NCBI RefSeq assembly: GCF_002019635.1
Contig: NZ_KV917371.1
Span: 682,001-746,000 of the forward strand
Source of the DNA: Metabacillus halosaccharovorans
GTDB lineage: Bacteria > Bacillota > Bacilli > Bacillales > Bacillaceae
Direction of reading: 5' to 3'
DNA length: 64,000 nucleotides
The translations under genes and the position numbers were made by a program. Below the pieces are notes generated by a model. That model made no database searches. It was not told the DNA's origin and was given only the letters and a program-made list of their open reading frames with translations. Of the stretch, positions 16,767-25,697 are shown in pieces. Position 1 is the first letter of the stretch, and each line of letters begins with the position of its first letter.

Positions 16767-17690
16767 ATGTTTATGAATAGAAAAAAAGGGATTGTACTTG
16801 TTTTAACAGGTGCAGTATTTTGGGGAATTGGCGGCACAGTTTCTAAGAAGCTTTTTGATTCGTATGAAATTGACGTAAATTGGCTTGTAACAACCCGATT
16901 ACTTCTTGCTGGTTTTTTGCTACTAAGCATTCAGTTTTTAACAAAAGATCGGTCACAAGTACTGGATGTTTGGAAGACAAAGAGGATCGCTGTTCAATTA
17001 TTGATTTTTGGGATACTCGGAATGCTTGCGGTTCAATACACATATATGGCATCCATTCAACATGGAAATGCAGCAGTAGCAACATTATTGCAGTATTTAG
17101 CCCCGGTCATGATTATCATCTACTCCATTTTCCGAAAACATATGGTTCTTACACAAAATGATTTTTTGACCGTATCACTAGCCCTAGTAGGATGCTTTTT
17201 CTTATTAACAAACGGCTCAGTCTCACAACTTTCTGTGCCAATGCCAGCTATTGTTTGGGGTGTTTTATCCGGAGTAGCTTTAGCCTTTTACACGCTTTAT
17301 GCTGTTCCATTGCTGAAGCAATACGATTCACTTGTCATTGTTGGCTGGGCTATGATCATTGGCGGTTTAGCCTTAAGTTTTATCCATCCGCCCTGGCAAA
17401 TAGATCTAAAACTATTACCGGTTGAAGCGTATCTCTATTTAGTCTTTGTGATCATCTTTGGTACGATGATTGCCTTTTGGTTTTATATAGAAAGCCTGCA
17501 AAGTTTAGTTCCTAAAGAATCAAGTCTGCTTGGAAGTATAGAACCACTTGCCGCCGTTTTTACTACAGTTTTTTGGCTGAAAGAACCCTTTGGCCTATTC
17601 CAATGGGTTGGTACAGTTTGTATTTTAACTATGATCGTAGCGTTGGCTTTAAATACGTCTACTTCAAAAGCAGGGTTAAAGGATAATTAG
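16767..17690 (+). CDS. EamA/DMT-family transporter (YdeD-like)
   Basis: 307 aa from ATG 16767, which has AGGGAGA at a good distance; ATG 16773 is an alternative, and earlier in-frame codons reach into the divergent promoter region. Ten predicted helices in two EamA repeats: '[18 protein letters not shown]' opens repeat one and '[19 protein letters not shown]' repeat two. Likely an exporter of an amino acid or metabolite under the divergent AraC regulator. Confidence 0.9.
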   Translation: MFMNRKKGIVLVLTGAVFWGIGGTVSKKLFDSYEIDVNWLVTTRLLLAGFLLLSIQFLTKDRSQVLDVWKTKRIAVQLLIFGILGMLAVQYTYMASIQHGNAAVATLLQYLAPVMIIIYSIFRKHMVLTQNDFLTVSLALVGCFFLLTNGSVSQLSVPMPAIVWGVLSGVALAFYTLYAVPLLKQYDSLVIVGWAMIIGGLALSFIHPPWQIDLKLLPVEAYLYLVFVIIFGTMIAFWFYIESLQSLVPKESSLLGSIEPLAAVFTTVFWLKEPFGLFQWVGTVCILTMIVALALNTSTSKAGLKDN

Positions 17691-17707
17691 CAGAATCGAG
17701 AAGCTAA

Positions 17708-18724
17708 TTATCCTCTATCCGCTGCTGTTGGCGGAATCTCCATCCAGCCTTTTTCAATCATAATATCTGCTGCGGATTCAACAAATTTTGAAATTTTCAT
17801 AAATGACTTCGTATACAGGAGCCCTACATCATGTCTTCCGTTCACAGCTACTGAATTCCCAAACGCTCTGATTTTCATGGAAAACATATCCATTTTATGA
17901 AATAACATGAGCTTGTCCGAGAAAGGGGAATAAGTAGAGTTTGTGACCAGATCATCAAGGAAAGACGGTGCTGGCAAATTTTCTTGATAAAGCTTTTTCA
18001 TATAACTTTCTACATTTGCTGAAGTCATATCTCTGCCCCATTCAAACAATTTCCGTATCTTTTCATCCTTGGCAACTTGAGCAAAAGCCATGATTAATGC
18101 TTTACTTGTTACATTATTTTCAATATTATCGTAAAAATGGGCAATTTCAAGAGCGTGCAAAGGACGTCTTTGCCCAAAGAAACCTGTTAAAAAGTTGTCA
18201 TTGGCAATACCTGGCTTTTCAGGAACTGGTATGAAAGGCGGTTTCATGATTAACCCTTTATCCATTAAAATTTCTTTAATTTCGTCAACTAATTTCATAG
18301 TGGAATACATAATATGTTTAAAAAATTCGTTTACATCCTTCCTATAAACAAGAGGGATTCCCGCATTATAAATACTCATTCCTGCTTTTGCTGTGTATTT
18401 CAAATAATGAACATAGTATTCATCCCGGAATAAACGCGGAGCACCTAAATTGACGTCCTTTTCAGTAAAACCGATCGGTATCGGATAATTCTCCTTTTCC
18501 ATCATTTCTTTTGTTGTTTTCATGAATTCTTCACATAATGCCAATGCATTTTCTAATAATGTTTTAATGTCCTTATCTTCAACATTTTGAAGAAAGTAAG
18601 TTAAAATGCCTTTTGACATGCTGTTTCCCATGTATGTAGCCCAAAGCTTACCCATTTCTGCTGATGTTAATCTATCGTTCATGCTTGTTTTATTAGTACC
18701 CATTTTAATTGGTTTGATTTTCAT
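17708..18724 (-). CDS. DUF3231 family protein, copy 1
   Basis: 338 aa with two tandem DUF3231 halves (about residues 15-165 and 185-330), each a helical, ferritin-like bundle. Typical stretches are 'LTSAEMGKLWATYMGNSMSK', 'GAPRLFRDEYYVHYLKYTAKAGMS' and 'GFFGQRRPLHALEIAHFYDN'. The family is confined mostly to Bacilli and some members are spore-associated; function is unknown. ATG 18724 follows AAAGGATC. Two paralogues lie in this window. Confidence 0.88.
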   Translation of the reverse strand: MKIKPIKMGTNKTSMNDRLTSAEMGKLWATYMGNSMSKGILTYFLQNVEDKDIKTLLENALALCEEFMKTTKEMMEKENYPIPIGFTEKDVNLGAPRLFRDEYYVHYLKYTAKAGMSIYNAGIPLVYRKDVNEFFKHIMYSTMKLVDEIKEILMDKGLIMKPPFIPVPEKPGIANDNFLTGFFGQRRPLHALEIAHFYDNIENNVTSKALIMAFAQVAKDEKIRKLFEWGRDMTSANVESYMKKLYQENLPAPSFLDDLVTNSTYSPFSDKLMLFHKMDMFSMKIRAFGNSVAVNGRHDVGLLYTKSFMKISKFVESAADIMIEKGWMEIPPTAADRG

Positions 18725-18868
18725 GGCAGATCCTTTCAGCGATATTTCTAGTTAGTATTTTACTCATAAAGGATTCTTATACTGGACTCAATATGAAGAA
18801 GCTCAATTATTAAGTCAATAAAATATATCAGTATGCTTTTTGTTCTCGTTTATATAAAAACTTTCAAT

Positions 18869-18894
18869 GTTTGAAACGGTTTAAATACGGGCAA
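18869..18894 (+). promoter_or_regulatory. SigB-type promoter of the DUF3243 gene
   Basis: GTTTGA, 14 bp, GGGCAA: close to the SigB consensus GTTTAA-N12-15-GGGWAW, about 40 bp before the start. Confidence 0.6.
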
Positions 18895-18935
18895 TGAATA
18901 GAGAAATCAAAGACTATTGAAAGGAGAGATTTTTA

Positions 18936-19253
18936 ATGGCTTTTGAATCACATAATAATGCGGAAAACAAAGTGGAAGAGAAATTGCAGTCTATGGGTGA
19001 AGAAAAAAAGGACGAGGTTCTTACAAGTTTTGAAACATTTAAAAGTTACTTAGGTGACAAAGTGTCAAAAGGTGAAAAACTTGGAATGAACGAGGAGCAA
19101 CTGGCTAAAACAGCCCAAAAAGTTGCCGATTACCTTGCTGACCATGAATCAGCACGTAATCGTGAAGAAAAGTTGCTTCAGGAATTATGGAAGGTTGGAA
19201 ATGAGGAAGAACAGCACAAGCTTGCTCATATGCTGGTCAAATTGGTTCAATAA
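18936..19253 (+). CDS. DUF3243 family protein (YmfJ-like)
   Basis: 105 aa. The DUF3243 core is 'FETFKSYLGDKVSKGEKLGM' followed by 'AQKVADYLADH' and 'NREEKLLQELWKVG' (about residues 28-90). An extra acidic N-terminal stretch makes it longer than B. subtilis YmfJ. Function is unknown; the upstream SigB-type promoter suggests a general-stress role. ATG 18936 follows AAAGGAGAG. A strong terminator follows. Confidence 0.87.
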   Translation: MAFESHNNAENKVEEKLQSMGEEKKDEVLTSFETFKSYLGDKVSKGEKLGMNEEQLAKTAQKVADYLADHESARNREEKLLQELWKVGNEEEQHKLAHMLVKLVQ

Positions 19254-19260
19254 TGATGGA

Positions 19261-19292
19261 AGAGACCGCCTAGTTAGCGGTCTCTCTTTTTT
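19261..19292 (+). terminator. Terminator of the DUF3243 gene
   Basis: A 9-bp perfect stem, AGAGACCGC with GCGGTCTCT, followed by CTTTTTT. Confidence 0.92.
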
Positions 19293-19308
19293 GCCTCGCA
19301 GCTAAAAA

Positions 19309-19698
19309 CTAAATATCAACTTTATAATTTAATGTTAACTCATCGGCAGGTAATCCTCTTATTCCCCAATTATGCTTCGGTGTTTCGAGGATTGTTATTT
19401 CGATATCTTGGGGAGATATATTCAAGTCTCTATTAATTCGTTCAAATAATAAATTGATTAACTGTTTTTTAGCTTCAATTGTTCGACCTTCAAACATACT
19501 AACTTCGATCACTGTATATGCTTCGGTCCTTCCGCTTGCATAGTAAAAATCTTCTTTATCCATTGGAAAGAAACGATGAAATTTCTTCTCTGAAGGAAAT
19601 TGTAGTGCGTCCACCATACACGAATGAATAACATCCGACAGTCTTTCCTTTATTGGATTTAAATTTTCTTTTACTCCATAAATTTTAATTTGTCCCAT
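19309..19698 (-). CDS. Tautomerase-superfamily protein
   Basis: 129 aa from ATG 19698, which has AAGGTG eight bases ahead (ATG 19704 is too close to it). Two tautomerase-like beta-alpha-beta units are visible: 'GQIKIYGVKENLNPIKERLSDVIHSC' and 'YTVIEVSMFEGRTIEAKKQLINLLFERI'. The catalytic Pro1 of 4-OT enzymes is absent (Gly follows Met), as in many longer Bacillus members. Enzyme activity is therefore uncertain. Confidence 0.8.
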   Translation of the reverse strand: MGQIKIYGVKENLNPIKERLSDVIHSCMVDALQFPSEKKFHRFFPMDKEDFYYASGRTEAYTVIEVSMFEGRTIEAKKQLINLLFERINRDLNISPQDIEITILETPKHNWGIRGLPADELTLNYKVDI

Positions 19699-19837
19699 CC
19701 TCATCTCACCTTTCTATTCTCAACTAAACTCAAGCTTACAACAATCTATTCTATAAAAAGAATAATATTTCCTTCTTAACGAATTCTGCTCCAAAAGTGT
19801 TTCTACTAGGTTCTTTCTCCTAATATTTCTCAAATAT

Positions 19838-19862
19838 GTTTTATAGCAATCATTACGGGTAA
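19838..19862 (+). promoter_or_regulatory. SigB-type promoter of the Mn catalase gene
   Basis: GTTTTA, 13 bp, GGGTAA: a good SigB match, 56 bp before the start. Mn-catalase homologues in Bacillus are known SigB targets. Confidence 0.78.
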
Positions 19863-19917
19863 TAGTTATTCAGAATTTACTATAACTATCAATTTAAAAT
19901 CATAGGAGGAGATTCGT

Positions 19918-20748
19918 TTGTTTCGACATCAAAAAGAATTGCAATTCGAAGTAAAAGTTGATCGACCTGATCCCATGCTTGCTCGTCAGGTACAGGAAGT
20001 ACTAGGTGGACAATTTGGAGAAATGACTGTCATGATGCAGTATCTCTTCCAAGGTTTTAACTGCCGCGGGGAAGAAAAATATAAGGACATGCTTATGGAT
20101 ATCGGTACAGAAGAAATTGGCCATGTGGAAATGCTCTGTTCTCTTATTTCTCAATTGCTGGATGGTGCATCTCCCGAGGATCAAGCAGAAGCAGCAAAGG
20201 ATCCTGTAACAGCGTCTATTATGGGGGGAATCAATCCCCAGCACCTGCTTGTCAGTGGTTTAGGCGGATTGCCAACCAACTCAAATGGTGTTCCATGGAA
20301 CGGATCTTATATCGTTGCAAGTGGAAATTTATTAGCAGATATGCGTTCAAATCTTCACGCTGAATCCCAAGGACGTCTTCAAGTAGCAAGGTTATACCAT
20401 ATGACCAATGATGAAGGTGTACGTAAAACATTCCGAAAAATGCTGGCAAGAGACCGGTACCACCAATATCAGTGGATGGCTGCAATTGAAGAGCTTGAAA
20501 GTAAAAACGGTGTGGTTGTGCCAGCATCATTCCCACCAGAAGCGGAAGAGGAAGCCCAGGAAGAAGCATATAAATTCTGGGATTTATCAGAAGGTGAAGC
20601 ATCAAGTGAAGGACTTTGGGCAACTGGAAGTGCTCCGGATGGAACAGGTCATTTTGAATATGTAGCCAATCCAGTAGCAAAAGGACAAATTCCAAATCCG
20701 AAAATCCCTGCAACCGAAGTTCATCATGATCTTGATTTCAAAAAGTAA
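19918..20748 (+). CDS. Manganese catalase family protein (YdbD-like)
   Basis: 276 aa, starting at TTG 19918 behind AGGAGGAG. The di-manganese site is visible as 'GEMTVMMQYLFQG' (residue ~37), 'IGTEEIGHVEM' (E and H, ~64-71), 'LHAESQGRLQVARLYH' (~147) and 'LARDRYHQYQW' (~182). It disproportionates hydrogen peroxide in the cytoplasm or, in some relatives, in the spore coat. The SigB promoter points to stress induction. Confidence 0.93.
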   Translation: MFRHQKELQFEVKVDRPDPMLARQVQEVLGGQFGEMTVMMQYLFQGFNCRGEEKYKDMLMDIGTEEIGHVEMLCSLISQLLDGASPEDQAEAAKDPVTASIMGGINPQHLLVSGLGGLPTNSNGVPWNGSYIVASGNLLADMRSNLHAESQGRLQVARLYHMTNDEGVRKTFRKMLARDRYHQYQWMAAIEELESKNGVVVPASFPPEAEEEAQEEAYKFWDLSEGEASSEGLWATGSAPDGTGHFEYVANPVAKGQIPNPKIPATEVHHDLDFKK

Positions 20749-20783
20749 ATGAGGATCATCAGCAGTTAAAATAGTGAAAAAGG

Positions 20784-20823
20784 GCTGGTATAAGACCATA
20801 CTAAGGTTTATACCAGCTTTTTT
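20784..20823 (+). terminator. Terminator of the Mn catalase gene
   Basis: A 9-bp perfect stem (GCTGGTATA / TATACCAGC) followed by six T. Confidence 0.9.
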
Positions 20824-20860
20824 AGTGTATTATTCCATACTTAGGGTCGAAGATTTCGAG

Positions 20861-20972
20861 ACTTATTTTCGATTAAGATCAATTTATTTTCTATTTCGGT
20901 AGTTTATTTTCGATTCTTAGATTTTATTTTCGATTATTGAAATTTATTTACTATTAGTCAAAATTCGACACC
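20861..20972 (+). repeat. 20-nt periodic TTTATTTTCGATT array, copy 1
   Basis: Units beginning TTTATTTTCGATT start at 20862, 20883, 20903, 20923 and 20943, an almost exact 20-nt period. The last unit is TTTATTTACTATTAG and runs into TCAAAATTCGACA. It lies between the Mn catalase terminator and the convergent DUF3231 gene. Four other copies are in the window (39756, 40913, 50255, and 61555 inverted). Confidence 0.85.
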
Positions 20973-21064
20973 GTTTCAAACACGAGAACCCAGATACCGG
21001 TGTAGATACCCCAATGGCAAACTTTTCAAATTCAGCACCGTCATCTTGCCTGCCACTTGTAAAA

Positions 21065-22114
21065 CTAACCTCTATCTTTCGCTTGTGGTGGTGATTCCAA
21101 CCACCCTTTATCAATTAAGATATTCATACCGTCATCAACAAATAATCCAATGTTTACAAGCGTTCTTGCATACAATATATTTAGATCTCTTCTTGCTGTT
21201 ACAGCCAGTGAATTCCCAAATGATCTTATCTTCATTGCGAACATGTCCACTTTATGAAACAGCATGATTTTATCAGAAAAAGGTGGGTATGTAGATGTAG
21301 TAACCAAATGGTCCAGATACGCCGGTGATTGAATATGTCCAATGTGCATTTTTTCCTTATATTGCTTTACAGCTTTTTCGGTCATATCTAAACCTCTATT
21401 AAACAAAGTCTTTATTTTTTCATCTTTAACTATCTGACAAAATCCCAATAATAATGCCTTACTTGTTGTGTTATTCTCAATGTTATCCCAAAGATGAATG
21501 ATTTCTAGTGCCTGTAATGGTCTGACGTCTCCAAAAAATCCATTTAGGTAACTCTGTTTATCGATTTTACCATTTCCTTCTGGTGATGGAATGAATGGAG
21601 GGTTTGCAATAAATTTCTTTGCCATTAAAACAGAATTAATTTGACCTAAAAAGACTGTCGTACATTCATTACAATAAATAAAAAACTCCCTTATATCCTC
21701 CCTCATAACTAATGGAACTGCTACTGAGTAGAGACTCATACCTGCCTTAGCAGCATATTTTAAATAATGAGGGTAAAATTCATCAGCGTATAAACGGGGA
21801 GCCCCAAGATTCACATCATCTTTAGTAAATCCAACAGGTACAGGGAAGTTATCTTTTGTAAAAAATCCTTCTATCCTCTGCTTGAAATCGTTTGATAAGG
21901 CTAAACCATTCTCCAATAGCAACCTTATATCTTCATCATCGCAATGTTGAAGAAAATAACCTAAAATTTGAATTGACATACTGTTTCCCATATATGTAGC
22001 CCATAGTTTCCCCATTTCAAAAGTCGTTAAAGGCTGGGTCTCATCAAGTATTTTCGGATTTATATTTAATGGTCTCATCACATTCATTGGATTTAAATCT
22101 TTATCCCTGGTCAT
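21065..22114 (-). CDS. DUF3231 family protein, copy 2
   Basis: 349 aa, two tandem DUF3231 halves (about 30-175 and 195-342). It shares many blocks with copy 1, e.g. 'FEMGKLWATYMGNSMSIQILG', 'GAPRLYADEFYPHYLKYAAKAGMS' and 'FFGDVRPLQALEIIHLWDNIENN'. ATG 22114 follows AAAGGGGAT. The 20-nt periodic array lies downstream. Confidence 0.88.
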   Translation of the reverse strand: MTRDKDLNPMNVMRPLNINPKILDETQPLTTFEMGKLWATYMGNSMSIQILGYFLQHCDDEDIRLLLENGLALSNDFKQRIEGFFTKDNFPVPVGFTKDDVNLGAPRLYADEFYPHYLKYAAKAGMSLYSVAVPLVMREDIREFFIYCNECTTVFLGQINSVLMAKKFIANPPFIPSPEGNGKIDKQSYLNGFFGDVRPLQALEIIHLWDNIENNTTSKALLLGFCQIVKDEKIKTLFNRGLDMTEKAVKQYKEKMHIGHIQSPAYLDHLVTTSTYPPFSDKIMLFHKVDMFAMKIRSFGNSLAVTARRDLNILYARTLVNIGLFVDDGMNILIDKGWLESPPQAKDRG

Positions 22115-22518
22115 ACCTAATCCCCTTTTCCCGTGTTTTTGCTTAGGATTACCAGTTGATAATCATTTAATTCTAAAAAATACCATCCTTAAATTATAAA
22201 AAGTCTCCTGCAACTAAAGATTTCAGAGTAACGGCTATCGGATACGAGGAAGAGCGATATAAGTATTTAGAAAAAATAAGAATTACTATATATAGAAGAA
22301 ATATTAGTGTTTCATCACTTAAGATGTGTAAATAACGCTTATCGTTCGTTCCAATTTTAAAAAACACCTAACTCCAGTACTATCAAGGATTTAAGACGTT
22401 TTAACTACTCTGATTTAGTTGTGTTCATAGATATTTCACTCGAAGATAAACTTTCATGAATAATAAGGAATAGGATAAAACAAACCTTCAAAGTCACACT
22501 CTTATATGGACTCAATCA
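22115..22518. other. Gene-free stretch
   Basis: About 400 bp of A/T-rich sequence between DUF3231 copy 2 and the GH43 remnant. I see no gene, hairpin or known site in it. Confidence 0.6.
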
Positions 22519-22712
22519 CTAATCTTTCATGACTATGTTAATTGTCCCATTCTGCTCCCATATTGAAAAAGAGTCCGGGCGTTCCTTAGGTCTTTGTTAG
22601 GTGCATGAATGATTAACATTAACTCTCCTTCAAATGTTTTAAATAACATGCTATGTCCTCCACTTTATCGTAGATTGTTTTATCATCGTGAATCCAAGGT
22701 CCTAAAATACTT
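22519..22712 (-). pseudogene. C-terminal remnant of a GH43 glycosidase
   Basis: Three frames together read as a GH43 tail: 'SILGPWIHDDKTIYDK', then after a shift 'SGGHSMLFKTFEGELMLIIHAPN', then 'EQNGTINIVMKD' and a stop at 22519. GH43 arabinanases and xylosidases end in this way. There is no catalytic domain. The remnant directly follows a truncated lipoprotein head, so it marks a deletion. Confidence 0.72.
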
Positions 22713-22805
22713 CTTACTAGATGCTCCTTCATTTCCTCCACAAGCAGCAGCCATGAAAGTTAACAAGATACTAAAAATGATTAAAATACCTTTTTTAAAC
22801 TTCAT
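22713..22805 (-). pseudogene. N-terminal remnant of a lipoprotein, probably a sugar-binding protein
   Basis: ATG 22805 opens a lipoprotein signal, 'FKKGILIIFSILLTFMAAAC' ending in a lipobox Cys, then 'GGNEGASSK', where the sequence jumps into GH43 code. This head is typical of ABC sugar-binding proteins. It lies downstream of a LacI gene. Confidence 0.65.
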
Positions 22806-22989
22806 CTTAAAATCGCCCTGATAGATTAATAACCGCTCTTTCATCCCTTTTGTTATGTTTGTAATCGATTTCATTTTTTTAAAGTTAAATACACGATTAA
22901 GTTAACATCTACCCTCTTCCGTAAAAACGACAATAACTGAGATACAAACAATTATTTTTTCTTTCATTATTCGTATCTCTGGTTTGGAC

Positions 22990-23994
22990 TTAGTTATTGA
23001 CTTCACTTGCTGTTCCTCTAACAATCAGATCTGGTGACATAACAATTCGTTGTTTAACTTGTTTTGGGTTCTTTATTTCTTCTACTAATAATTCAATAAC
23101 TTTCTTTCCCATTTCATATATTGGCTGTGACACAGTTGTTAATGGCGGATAACACATTTTTGCAAGAATCGAGTTATCAAATCCTACTATTGAAATATCC
23201 TTTGGAATATCTAACCCAGATTCACGAACACCTTGCATTGCTCCGATGGCAAGAGGTTCAGTTGATGCAAAAATAGCTGTTGGAGGTTCAGAAAACTTTA
23301 AAAGTTTCTCGGTTGAATCTAATGCATCGTTAAAACTAGTATTATTGATCGCTACTAGATTTTCATTGTAAGGTATACCAGCTTGTTCAAGAGCTTGCTT
23401 GTAGCCATCTAATCTAGATATAGTTACTGGAAAATAGATATCCTCTGTAATCATGGCTATTCTTTGATGCCCCAGTTTAATAAGATAAGTGGTCGCTTTA
23501 AAGGCGCCTAAAAAGTCATTTACAACGACTGTGTTTACTGCTAGAGAAGGTACTTCCCTTGACAATAAAGCAACCGGAATTTCATTGTTTAATATCTCAT
23601 TTAAAGCACCTGTATTTTTCAACCCTGTAGCAATGATAATGCCATCTATATACTTTTTCTTTAATATGGAGACATATTCCATTTCCTTTTCCAAATCGTT
23701 ATCAGTACTACATATGATTAAACTAAACCCAAACTTCCGACCATGGTCCTCAATTGTTCTAGTAATTTCGGCCATAAAAGGATCTGCAATGTCAGGAATT
23801 AAAAGTCCTATTGTCTGAATTCGTTTCTTGACTGATGCAACAACACTAGGTTGGTAATTTAATTTGTGCATGGTCTCTTCTACCTTTTTCCTTGTTTTCT
23901 CTCCAATACTTCCAGTGTTATTTAACACTTTTGAAACTGTAGAAATAGCCACTCCAGCCTCTTTGGCCACATCATAGATCGTCGGTTGTTTCAT
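22990..23994 (-). CDS. LacI-family transcriptional regulator
   Basis: 334 aa. The N-terminal helix-turn-helix and hinge is 'TIYDVAKEAGVAISTVSKVLN'-like (residues 4-25), followed by a periplasmic-binding-type core ('TIGLLIPDIADPFMAEITRTIEDHG' near 61). ATG 23994 follows AAGGAGAAAG. It ends the run of the MFS/isomerase/dehydrogenase genes and precedes the sugar-locus scar, so it probably represses one of these. The sugar or polyol effector is unknown. Confidence 0.92.
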   Translation of the reverse strand: MKQPTIYDVAKEAGVAISTVSKVLNNTGSIGEKTRKKVEETMHKLNYQPSVVASVKKRIQTIGLLIPDIADPFMAEITRTIEDHGRKFGFSLIICSTDNDLEKEMEYVSILKKKYIDGIIIATGLKNTGALNEILNNEIPVALLSREVPSLAVNTVVVNDFLGAFKATTYLIKLGHQRIAMITEDIYFPVTISRLDGYKQALEQAGIPYNENLVAINNTSFNDALDSTEKLLKFSEPPTAIFASTEPLAIGAMQGVRESGLDIPKDISIVGFDNSILAKMCYPPLTTVSQPIYEMGKKVIELLVEEIKNPKQVKQRIVMSPDLIVRGTASEVNN

Positions 23995-24147
23995 TTTTCT
24001 TTCTCCTTCCCCTTCAAAAACCTACACACTCTTATTTTAATCAATTTCTTGGTAGATTAAAATGATTAGGAAAGGGATTTCTTACTTTTGGAACATTAAT
24101 TAAATTACTAGATCTTCCTCCTCAACACCTCCTTAACAAATGTTTTG

Positions 24148-25575
24148 CTAATTTATTTTTCTCTGAGATAAATTGTTCGCCACTTCTTTTGATTTCCAGT
24201 GTGTTTCAATCTCTTCCAGTGTTCTTCCTTTAGTTTCAGGAACCAATTTCCACACAAAAATAAATGATAGAATACACATAACACCATAAAAGCTGTAAGC
24301 AACTCCTGCACTTATTTCCAGTAAAGAAGGGAATGTCGATGAAATTAATAAATTACTTCCCCAGTTTGCAACAACTGTTATAGCCATTGCTTGACCTCTT
24401 ATTTTGTTAGGGAAAATCTCAGCAGCTAACACCCATACAAGCGGACCAAAAGATAAATTGTAAAAGGCTACATAAACTAAAATGAATAGCAAAGCACCTA
24501 ATCCCATCAAATCAACAAAAGATAATGTAGCTACACCAAACATTCCGACAGCCATACCAACTGATCCTATTAAAAGTAAGGGCTTTCTTCCCCATTTCTC
24601 TACGAGAGTTAAAGCGATTAATACAAAGACAAAGTTTACTACACCTATTAAGATCGTTTGAAGCATAGAGCTATCTGCACTTGCCCCCATATTTGCAAAT
24701 ATTCGTGGTGCATAATAAAGAATAACGTTAATCCCTACAAACTGTTGTGCTACAGCTAATAAAATCCCAACAATTACAACCAACTTACCATATGAAAAAA
24801 TACCAGCTTCAGAAGCGTTAGAAGTGTCTAGCGTTTGTTTTATTTCTTGATAGATTTGTGTTGCAATTTTCTCCGATCCATTTACTTTCGTTAAAATAGT
24901 CATTGCTTCTTTATCTTTATTTTTCGATATAAGATAACGAGGAGTTTCAGGTACTAGAAATAGAAGACCGAAGAATAGGATAGCTGGAATAGCTTCGGAT
25001 ACAAACATGTATCTCCATCCGATATCGTGGATCCAACTAAGACTTTGCCCTGCAGCAATTCTCCAGTTCACAATATAAACAGCCAACATCCCAAAAATAA
25101 TAGCTAAATTATTTAACGTTACTAATCTTCCTCTTATATTTGCAGGAGACGTTTCACTAATATACAACGGTCCTAAACCAGAAGCCAAACCAACTCCTAT
25201 CCCACCAATAATTCGATAGATATTAAACATAATGAAAAGGCCTATAGTTGGTTCATCTTTTGTAAAGAATAAAAATTCTGGATAGCCTGAAAGTATCGCA
25301 GAGACTAAAAATAAAACAGCAGCTACAATAAGAGAGTTTCTACGACCTATACTATTAGAGAGCACCCCACTGATTAATCCACCAATCACACAACCAATTA
25401 GAGCACTAGATACTGTCAATCCATGGAATAATGTACTTAATCCAAGATTATCAATAAAATACACTTGTAATGATTGTTCTGCACCGGATATTACGGCTGT
25501 ATCGTAACCAAATAGAAGTCCACCAAGTGCAGCAACTACAGATAGAAAGATAATATATCTCATATTTTGTTTCAT
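24148..25575 (-). CDS. MFS sugar/polyol porter (IolT/XylE type)
   Basis: 475 aa, twelve membrane helices. ATG 25575 has AAGGGAG eight bases ahead; a GTG at 25584 overlaps that site. Sugar-porter signatures: 'GGLLFGYDTAVISGAEQ' in helix 1, 'GRRNSLIVAA' loop 2-3, 'PLYISETSPANIRGR' helix 4 end, 'VPETPRYL' mid-loop, 'EKWGRKPLLL' loop 8-9 and 'VPETKGRTLEEIE' at the end. Its neighbours suggest an inositol-like polyol or sugar acid. Confidence 0.92.
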   Translation of the reverse strand: MKQNMRYIIFLSVVAALGGLLFGYDTAVISGAEQSLQVYFIDNLGLSTLFHGLTVSSALIGCVIGGLISGVLSNSIGRRNSLIVAAVLFLVSAILSGYPEFLFFTKDEPTIGLFIMFNIYRIIGGIGVGLASGLGPLYISETSPANIRGRLVTLNNLAIIFGMLAVYIVNWRIAAGQSLSWIHDIGWRYMFVSEAIPAILFFGLLFLVPETPRYLISKNKDKEAMTILTKVNGSEKIATQIYQEIKQTLDTSNASEAGIFSYGKLVVIVGILLAVAQQFVGINVILYYAPRIFANMGASADSSMLQTILIGVVNFVFVLIALTLVEKWGRKPLLLIGSVGMAVGMFGVATLSFVDLMGLGALLFILVYVAFYNLSFGPLVWVLAAEIFPNKIRGQAMAITVVANWGSNLLISSTFPSLLEISAGVAYSFYGVMCILSFIFVWKLVPETKGRTLEEIETHWKSKEVANNLSQRKIN

Positions 25576-25661
25576 TTTAGGCACTCCCTTTCATTTCAGG
25601 ATTACTTAAGTATCTATTCAACGCGTCATATCATGCTTCGTTAAATAGTTTTCTACAGTTA

Positions 25662-25676
25662 TTTAAACGCTTTCAA
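25662..25676 (-). promoter_or_regulatory. cre-like or LacI-type operator before the MFS porter
   Basis: Minus strand TGAAAGCGTTTAAA differs from the cre consensus TGWAANCGNTNWCA at one position, between the isomerase stop and the porter start. Either CcpA or the local LacI protein could bind it. Confidence 0.5.
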
Positions 25677-25697
25677 TTAATCAGTCAACTAATTAAT

